Below are positions 58,917 through 64,000 of a stretch of 64,000 nucleotides of DNA, piece by piece (the first letter of the stretch is position 1; the number at the start of each line of letters is the position of its first letter). Origin of the DNA: Rhizobiales bacterium Y(2018) (GTDB lineage Bacteria; Pseudomonadota; Alphaproteobacteria; Rhizobiales; Aestuariivirgaceae); the NCBI GenBank assembly GCA_005502925.1, contig SCPD01000003.1, positions 327,862 through 391,861 on the forward strand, in the 5' to 3' direction. The notes below the pieces were generated by a model. That model did not search any database, had not been told where the DNA came from, and was given only the letters and a program-made list of their open reading frames with translations. Position numbers and translations under genes: made by a program.

Positions 58917-60005
58917 GTGGCTGAACCGCTCCTCGTGCTCGACGGCGTCGTCAAGCGTTATGACGACCATACCGCCGTCCATAAAATCGATCTCGAGATC
59001 GCCGCCGGTGAGTTCATTGCGCTGATGGGGCCATCGGGCTGCGGCAAGACCACCACCTTGCGCATGATCGCCGGTCTCGAGGCGCCGAGCGAAGGCGAGA
59101 TCCGCCTCCGCGGCCGGCGCATGAACGACGTGGCGCCGTGGGAGCGCGACACGCCGCTCGTCTGGCAGAGCCTGGCGCTGTTCCCCTTCATGAGCGTGCT
59201 CAAGAATGTCGAATTCGGCCTCAAGATGCGCAATATCCCAGCGGCCGAACGCACCAAGAAAGCCATGCCCTGGCTCGAACGGGTCGGCATCGCCAAATAT
59301 CGCGACCGCAAGGTCGACCAGCTCTCGGGCGGCGAACGCCAGCGCGTGGCGCTGGCCCGCGCGCTCGTCACCGAGCCCGAGATCCTGCTGCTCGACGAGC
59401 CGTTGTCGGCGCTCGATGCCCATCTCGTCATCCGCATGCAGGCAGAGCTCAAGCAGCTGCAGCAGCAGCTCGGCATCACCTTCTGTTATGTGACGCACAG
59501 CCAGTCGGAGGCCTTCGCCATGGCCGACCGCGTCGCCATCATGGCCGAGGGCCGATTGCAGCAGGTCGGACCGCCGCGCGAGGTCTATCGCGCGCCGGCC
59601 AACCGCTTCGTCGCCGAATTCGTCGGCGCCAATAATCTGCTCAGCGGCAAAGTGAAATCGATCGCGCAAGGCATCGTAATGGTCGAGACGGCGGCCGGCA
59701 TCATGCGGGCACGGGAGAATCCCCTCCTCGCCCTCCTTCCCAGCGACATGGTCACCGTCGTCGTCAGCGCCGACCGCGCCGTGGTCAGCGACAGCGCCGC
59801 CGACGGCGAGAACAGTCTTTCCGGCACGGTCATCGGCGAGCAATTCGTCGGCGCTTTCGTGACCTTGCATCTCGATCTCGGCGACGGCCGCACCTTCCGC
59901 GCTCAGCTTCAGCAGCATGCGCTCGAGCCCTTGGGCCAAGTGCGCGGCAAGCGCCTCAGCCTGCGCTGGAAGCCCGAACATACCGTTCTTCTCAAAGACA
60001 AGTGA
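58917..60005 (+). CDS. Spermidine/putrescine-type ABC transporter ATP-binding protein (PotA-like)
   Basis: 362 residues from a GTG start. Motifs: GPSGCGKTTTLRMIAG (Walker A), QLSGGERQRVALARAL, LLLDEPLSALD and VTHSQSEAFA (H-loop), then a TOBE-like C-terminal domain with a FVGANNLLSG segment. It powers the importer 55894-58915. Creatininase-family genes follow within 15 bp, so uptake and hydrolysis are co-transcribed. It could also serve the ATPase-less cassette at 37-40 kb. Confidence 0.95.
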   Translation: MAEPLLVLDGVVKRYDDHTAVHKIDLEIAAGEFIALMGPSGCGKTTTLRMIAGLEAPSEGEIRLRGRRMNDVAPWERDTPLVWQSLALFPFMSVLKNVEFGLKMRNIPAAERTKKAMPWLERVGIAKYRDRKVDQLSGGERQRVALARALVTEPEILLLDEPLSALDAHLVIRMQAELKQLQQQLGITFCYVTHSQSEAFAMADRVAIMAEGRLQQVGPPREVYRAPANRFVAEFVGANNLLSGKVKSIAQGIVMVETAAGIMRARENPLLALLPSDMVTVVVSADRAVVSDSAADGENSLSGTVIGEQFVGAFVTLHLDLGDGRTFRAQLQQHALEPLGQVRGKRLSLRWKPEHTVLLKDK

Positions 60006-60020
60006 ATGATGGGAGCCTTG

Positions 60021-60797
60021 ATGAGCAACAGCGTATTGATCTCCGAACTGGCCTGGACGGAATATGAGAAGCGTCTCGCGGGAGGCCGGACCCCGGTCCT
60101 AATCCCCGTCGGCGCGCTCGAACAGCACGGGCCCCATCTGCCATTGAACTGCGACACTGTCATTCCGACCGCGGTCTGCGTAGAGGCCGCCAAACGGATC
60201 GGCGCCCTGGTGGCGCCGCCGATCGAATATGGCTACAAGTCGCAGCCGCGCTCGGGCGGCGGCAACCACTTCCCCGGCACCACCAGCCTCGACGGCCACA
60301 CGCTGGTGCTGATGACGCGCGATATCATCCGCGAATTCGCCCGCCATGGCGTGCGCAAGATCGCCATCGTCGTCGGCCATACCGAAAATCTCATGTTCAC
60401 GACGGAAGCCTGCGACCTCGCCATCCGCGATCTCAAGGCGCAAGGCATCACCGATATGAAGATCATCCATATGGGCTATTGGGAATTCATGACCGAGGCG
60501 ACCATGCACAAGGTCTTCCCGGACGGTTTCCCGAGCTGGAATCTGGAGCATGCCGGCGTCATGGAGACTTCGGTGATGCTTCACCTACGCAATTCGCTGG
60601 TCGATTTCGACCAGGTGCCGAAACATGCGCCCGCCGATTTCCCGCCCTATGACATCCATCCGGTCGAGCCGCATCGCATTCCGGCTTCAGGCGCCCTCTC
60701 CTCGGGCCAGACGGCGACGGCCGAGAAGGGCAAATACATGTTCGATGAATATGTCGAATCGATCGCCGCGGCGCTGACGAAGGAGTTCGCGCTGTGA
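60021..60797 (+). CDS. Creatininase-family amidohydrolase
   Basis: 258 residues from the ATG at 60021 (MSNSVLISEL), with GGGAGCC upstream. Metal ligands known from Pseudomonas creatininase fall at the same numbering: E34 and H36 (LEQHGPHLP), D45 (NCDT), H120 and E122 (GHTEN). W154 of the mobile active-site loop and the NLEH histidine (H177) are also present, and GGGNHFPGTTSLDG is conserved. It probably opens creatinine or a related cyclic amide to the linear form in the cytoplasm. Its stop overlaps the next creatininase gene (GTGA). Confidence 0.93.
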   Translation: MSNSVLISELAWTEYEKRLAGGRTPVLIPVGALEQHGPHLPLNCDTVIPTAVCVEAAKRIGALVAPPIEYGYKSQPRSGGGNHFPGTTSLDGHTLVLMTRDIIREFARHGVRKIAIVVGHTENLMFTTEACDLAIRDLKAQGITDMKIIHMGYWEFMTEATMHKVFPDGFPSWNLEHAGVMETSVMLHLRNSLVDFDQVPKHAPADFPPYDIHPVEPHRIPASGALSSGQTATAEKGKYMFDEYVESIAAALTKEFAL

Positions 60798-61570
60798 CGA
60801 GCGTTCATATCGCCGAGCTGAGCTGGACGGCCTATGACGAGAAGCTCAAACGCGACAACCCGGTCATCATCCTGCCCGTCGGCTCGCTCGAGCAGCACGG
60901 ACCGCATTCGCCGCTTGCCACCGATACGATCATCCCGCAGGAGATCGGCATCGCGGTGGCCGAGACGATCGACGGCCTCATCGCCCCGCCGATCGCCTAT
61001 GGCTACAAGTCGATGCCGCGCACCGGCGGCGGCAATCACTTCCCCGGCACCACCAGCCTCGATGGCGACACGTTGGTGAGGCTCACCCGCGACATCCTCT
61101 GCGAATTCGCCCGCCATGGCGCGCGCCGCCTCCTCATTCTCGATTCACACTATGAGAACGAGATGTTCCTCATCGAGGGCATCGACCTGGCGCTCAAGGA
61201 TCTCAAGAGCTGGGGCATCGACGATCTCCAGATCATGAAGGTGCGCTATTTCGAATTCGTCTCGGAAGCGACGCTGGCGACGGTGTTCCCGGACGGCTTT
61301 CCGGGCTGGCCGCTCGAACATGCGGGCGTCATGACGACCTCGGTGCTGCTGCATCGCCGCCCCGATCTCGTCCATATGGACAAGGTGCCGGACCAGAAGC
61401 CGGTCATCTATCCGCCCTATGACCTGTTCCCGGTCGATCCGAAGAAGGGTACCCAGACCGGCATTCTCGCCACGGCGAAAGGCGCCACGCCGGAAAAGGG
61501 AGAGATCCTGTTCAAGGAATATGTCGCCGGCATCAGCGCCGCGACGCGGGAGGCCTTCGGGCTGAATTAG
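60794..61570 (+). CDS. Creatininase-family amidohydrolase (second copy)
   Basis: 258 residues from a GTG overlapping the first copy's stop. Metal ligands E33, H35 (LEQHGPHSP), D44, H119 and E121 (SHYEN) are all present. The region EGIDLALKDLKSWGI and the C-terminal FPPYD-type stretch (YPPYDLFPVDP) resemble true creatininases even more than the first copy, but the loop Trp154 equivalent is Phe153. The tandem pair may form hetero-oligomers or act on different substrates. Last gene of the operon. Confidence 0.93.
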   Translation: MTSVHIAELSWTAYDEKLKRDNPVIILPVGSLEQHGPHSPLATDTIIPQEIGIAVAETIDGLIAPPIAYGYKSMPRTGGGNHFPGTTSLDGDTLVRLTRDILCEFARHGARRLLILDSHYENEMFLIEGIDLALKDLKSWGIDDLQIMKVRYFEFVSEATLATVFPDGFPGWPLEHAGVMTTSVLLHRRPDLVHMDKVPDQKPVIYPPYDLFPVDPKKGTQTGILATAKGATPEKGEILFKEYVAGISAATREAFGLN

Positions 61571-61582
61571 GTGGCCCCCTCA

Positions 61583-61772
61583 TTTCCCCTTCTCCCGCTT
61601 GCGGGAGAAGGTGCCCGATAGGGCGGATGAGGGTGTTGGTTCAGTTCACGACAGCTCCTCAGGAGAGGAGCATCACGCTTCAATACTTACCATGCTTGGG
61701 ACTCTGCGGAGGCTGAGAGAACACCCTCATCCGGCCTTCGGCCACCTTCTCCCGCAGGCGGGAGAAGGGGAA
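61583..61772. repeat. Large inverted repeat, family B
   Basis: Two imperfect inverted arms of about 54 bp (61583-61636 and 61720-61772), each with a hairpin core (TTCCCCTTCTCCCGC with GCGGGAGAAGG) and a GGATGAGGGTGTT / AACACCCTCATCC end. The element lies between the convergent creatininase and amine oxidase genes and probably acts as a bidirectional terminator. It shares its core with 22379-22412. Confidence 0.75.
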
Positions 61773-61818
61773 CCCAAGTGCGCCCTGGAGACGAGCTTGT
61801 CCTGTACGATATGTGTAC

Positions 61819-63750
61819 CTACACGCAGCAGCTCTTGCGTTTCTCCGTCGGCGGCACGTCGAGTGTCGGGTTGCGGTCGAAGAAGCCATGCGGCTGCAGC
61901 AGGAAGCCGCAGCTGACCGCGGGCTGCACCGGATAATCCTCCGGCCGCACGATGTGGTGGTGGCCGAAGACATGCCAGAGCGTGATCGGCCGGTCGGCGA
62001 TGGCGCGGTCCGCTTCGGTCCAGCGCGGCAGCCCCTCGCCTGGCAGGCTCTGATTTACATAATCGCCGGCCGGCCAGCGCTCCGCTTTCGAGGTCGGCGT
62101 CACCCAGACATGATTGCGGGTGAAGCCGCCACGCAGATCGAGCTGCGAGCCCGTCCCACCGAGCTCTTGAATGGTGCTGTGGGCGACGAGCTTATAGGCG
62201 CGGGCTCTCCCGAAAGCATCCGTCCTGCCGCGATTGACGATCTTCCAGAAGCGATTGGCGCGGGGATCGGCACGCCGGCACGCCTGCTTCTCGGTGAGAA
62301 GCGGCGTCTCCGCCGCATGGAATGAATTGTTGTAGGGATTGCCGGGTCCCGGCCCATCCAGCAAAGTATCGACCTCCACCACCGTATTGTCGGGCCCGTC
62401 GACCGCCATATCGAGCCTGGCGCAAAAGAGGTGCTGATGGATCTGGCCGAAGACCTCGGGCGCAACCTCGGTGCTGTAGCCCGCCCCCTTGGCCGGATCG
62501 GAGCCGGCCGTGTTGATGACGCCGGTGAGCTTGATCTCGAGTGCTACGGTTCCATCGAGATGCAACGACCAATAAAAGGCATATTCATAATTGCCGACCG
62601 TCGAGATGAAAGAGACGACAAGCTTGCGGGCGCGGCGTGTATCGGCTTCCTGAGTACGAAAATCCGTGTGCTTCCACAGCAGCCCGGCATCCTCCTCATG
62701 CAGGCAGACGGCATTGGGAATGATCATCGACGTGCCCGCCGTCGTATTGAGCACGGCGTCGAAATAATGGATGGCGCCCAGGCAGTCGCAGCCGAGCGTC
62801 AGGCTGTTGGCGAGGGCGCCGATGCCATATTCACCGCAATCGAAGGCGTTCTTGCGCGGATGGACTCCGTGCGGCGCACCATAGGGCACGATCATCTCGG
62901 CGATCGCGGCGCGACGCATCACCTGGCGCCAGTCGCCGCCCTCCTGCCTGATCTTCAGATCATGCAGGACGAGGCCCTCGCGCGGCGTGAAGCCGACGTG
63001 AAAGCGCCAGCCGCACCAGCGGACGAGATTGCCCTCGACGGTGAAGCTCGGTCCTTCCGGCTGCACGATGTCGATCGGCTTGATGTCCCGGCGCCAGTCC
63101 TTCCAGAAGCGGGCGCTGTAATTGCCGTCGGCCCAGGCGATCGTCCAGGGCCCGGCATCATCAACGCTCACCACCTCGCCGGCATTGATGTCGATGATGG
63201 CGCTCAGGCCTTCGATCGGATGGGCGAATTGATTGTCGAACGGTTTGGCGCGCACCCAGGCGAAGCTCTGGATCAGCCGCTTCTCCGTCTCGCCGGCAAT
63301 GCCGAAGCTTCCCGTCGACCAGGGATCGACGCAGACCATCGACATGTCGGTGATGCCGCGCCTCTTGAGCGCCGCAAGAAAGCGCGGGTCCTTCATGATG
63401 ATCTCCTCGGCGAGGAGGAAGTCATCCGGACCGATGCGCGGCTTGGCGCCGGGCCGCGGCGTCCAGGACAGAACACGCCCTTCACTCAGGGAAACGACAG
63501 CTTCATACAACGTGCCGTCGGCCATGTTGTAAGCAGCGGCGAAAGCGCGCCGCTCGACGGGCCGGGCTGCGTCATGGGCTTCGAGCTCATGGGCCTCAGG
63601 CTCATCGAGGATGATGGTCTCGAAGCGCATGCCGGGTCCCAGATCATGAGCGGCGCGCAGGAGGGCCGCCGCCCGGACAATCTCCTCACCGCTCAAACCG
63701 TCGAGCGGATGCTGGTTGCGTGAAGCCGACCTCGTGGCGATGTCCTGCAT
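61819..63750 (-). CDS. Copper-containing primary-amine oxidase
   Basis: 643 residues, the usual size of a bacterial copper amine oxidase. The topaquinone-forming tyrosine is Y388 in VGNYEYAFYW, the catalytic base D304 in AFDCGEYGIG, and copper ligands H438 and H440 in IHQHLF, with a third His expected in VFGHHHIVRPED. It oxidises primary amines to aldehydes with release of ammonia and hydrogen peroxide. No signal peptide is evident, suggesting a cytoplasmic enzyme. It is monocistronic here and convergent with the creatininase operon. A link to that pathway is possible but unproven. Confidence 0.94.
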   Translation of the reverse strand: MQDIATRSASRNQHPLDGLSGEEIVRAAALLRAAHDLGPGMRFETIILDEPEAHELEAHDAARPVERRAFAAAYNMADGTLYEAVVSLSEGRVLSWTPRPGAKPRIGPDDFLLAEEIIMKDPRFLAALKRRGITDMSMVCVDPWSTGSFGIAGETEKRLIQSFAWVRAKPFDNQFAHPIEGLSAIIDINAGEVVSVDDAGPWTIAWADGNYSARFWKDWRRDIKPIDIVQPEGPSFTVEGNLVRWCGWRFHVGFTPREGLVLHDLKIRQEGGDWRQVMRRAAIAEMIVPYGAPHGVHPRKNAFDCGEYGIGALANSLTLGCDCLGAIHYFDAVLNTTAGTSMIIPNAVCLHEEDAGLLWKHTDFRTQEADTRRARKLVVSFISTVGNYEYAFYWSLHLDGTVALEIKLTGVINTAGSDPAKGAGYSTEVAPEVFGQIHQHLFCARLDMAVDGPDNTVVEVDTLLDGPGPGNPYNNSFHAAETPLLTEKQACRRADPRANRFWKIVNRGRTDAFGRARAYKLVAHSTIQELGGTGSQLDLRGGFTRNHVWVTPTSKAERWPAGDYVNQSLPGEGLPRWTEADRAIADRPITLWHVFGHHHIVRPEDYPVQPAVSCGFLLQPHGFFDRNPTLDVPPTEKRKSCCV

Positions 63751-63936
63751 GAGCTGCCCTCTCTTCCCGGATGATCAGGCCAGCTTGGCAAGAAAGCGCG
63801 GCAAAAGCCACAGCAGGGAAATTGTAGCCATAGGGGAGGCGTTTGGCGCGCCGAAGCTTGAAGAAGGGCTCGCTGTTTCAGAACCTCCCCCTTGTAACTT
63901 GCCGATGCCCGCGTGTGCTAAGGTGATGATCGCGGT

Positions 63937-63999
63937 GGCGGACGGAAGACCGACTCCCCTGAGGGTGTTTGAGCCCGTGGAGAAGCTTGGGTCTCCGCC
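63937..63999 (+). ncRNA. Possible structured RNA at the right edge (6S-like features, unproven)
   Basis: The 250 bp after the amine oxidase start contain no gene. At 63937-63999 the pairs GGCGG/CCGCC and AGACC/GGTCT close a fold with a 5-nt bulge, around CTCCCCTGAGGGTG and GAGCCCGTGGAG. A -35/-10-like pair (TTGTAA 63892-63897, TGCTAA 63916-63921, 18-bp spacer) lies upstream. CCCCTGAG and GTGTTTG recall parts of 6S RNA, but the window ends too soon to decide; it could also be an mRNA leader. Confidence 0.3.
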
Positions 64000-64000
64000 C

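Noticed and set aside
19145..61772. Repeat elements as CRISPR or insertion sequences
   Set aside because: They are single palindromic units without spacers, regular arrays, transposase genes or target-site duplications visible here.
1..64000. tRNA, rRNA or phage genes
   Set aside because: No rRNA signature, recognisable tRNA fold or phage structural/integrase motif was noticed in the intergenic regions; a covariance scan was not possible here.

Overview
The window is GC-rich, densely coded bacterial DNA and looks like a chromosomal or chromid catabolic region of an alphaproteobacterium, most likely a member of the Hyphomicrobiales (Rhizobiales). The grounds are the codon style, the wealth of ABC importers, the hydantoinase, AraD1 and IlvD-type sugar-acid genes, and short palindromic repeats of a kind common in that order. 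No rRNA, tRNA, transposase, phage gene or CRISPR array was seen. About 60 genes are supported. Nearly all belong to uptake-plus-catabolism cassettes, each with its own regulator.

Layout. 1-2246 (-): a truncated M19 dipeptidase coupled to an aldehyde dehydrogenase, with a divergent LysR gene (2336-3265). 3266-10829 (-): a nine-gene operon with a GntR regulator, a PotABCD-type importer, RraA-like and HpcH-type lyases, a nitrilase-family amidase and a DUF1989 protein. 11055-12053 (-): a lone TadG-like protein. 12208-15294 (-): a NitT/TauT-type ATPase and double permease without a binding protein. 15630-22364: an AspA-type deacylase, an HpcH aldolase, RidA, a polar amino acid importer without ATPase, LysR and a SelA-like PLP enzyme. 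22440-28617 (-): an M20 peptidase, HyuB, HyuA and an AraD1/FAH protein, divergent from an IclR gene and a CUT2 sugar-type importer (28776-33550). Matching 17-bp palindromes at both promoters tie the two halves into one probable regulon.

33670-36992 (-): an SDR, an L-arabinonate dehydratase-like IlvD protein and a GntR regulator, divergent from a second spermidine/putrescine-type importer without ATPase (37113-39983). 39980-44565 (-): a second CUT2 importer with two permeases, divergent from another IclR gene. 45494-46681 (-): an FTR1 iron permease with a cupredoxin. 46807-48410 (-): an M20 amidohydrolase (carbamoylase/allantoate type) with RidA. 48534-53770 (+): a complete polar amino acid importer with a class V aminotransferase and an AspA-type deacylase. 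53742-55628 (-): two LysR genes. 55894-61570 (+): a PotABCD-type importer followed by two creatininase-family genes. 61819-63750 (-): a copper amine oxidase. A possible structured RNA lies at the right edge.

How it fits together. The recurring theme is import of small nitrogenous or sugar-acid compounds and cleavage of amide, imide or C-C bonds. The most notable observations are: inverted-repeat elements directly after six of the seven substrate-binding-protein genes; a pair of matching operators predicted for the 28.8-kb IclR protein; three incomplete ABC cassettes; and changed catalytic or nucleotide-binding residues in the M19, RraA-like and one CUT2 ATPase protein.
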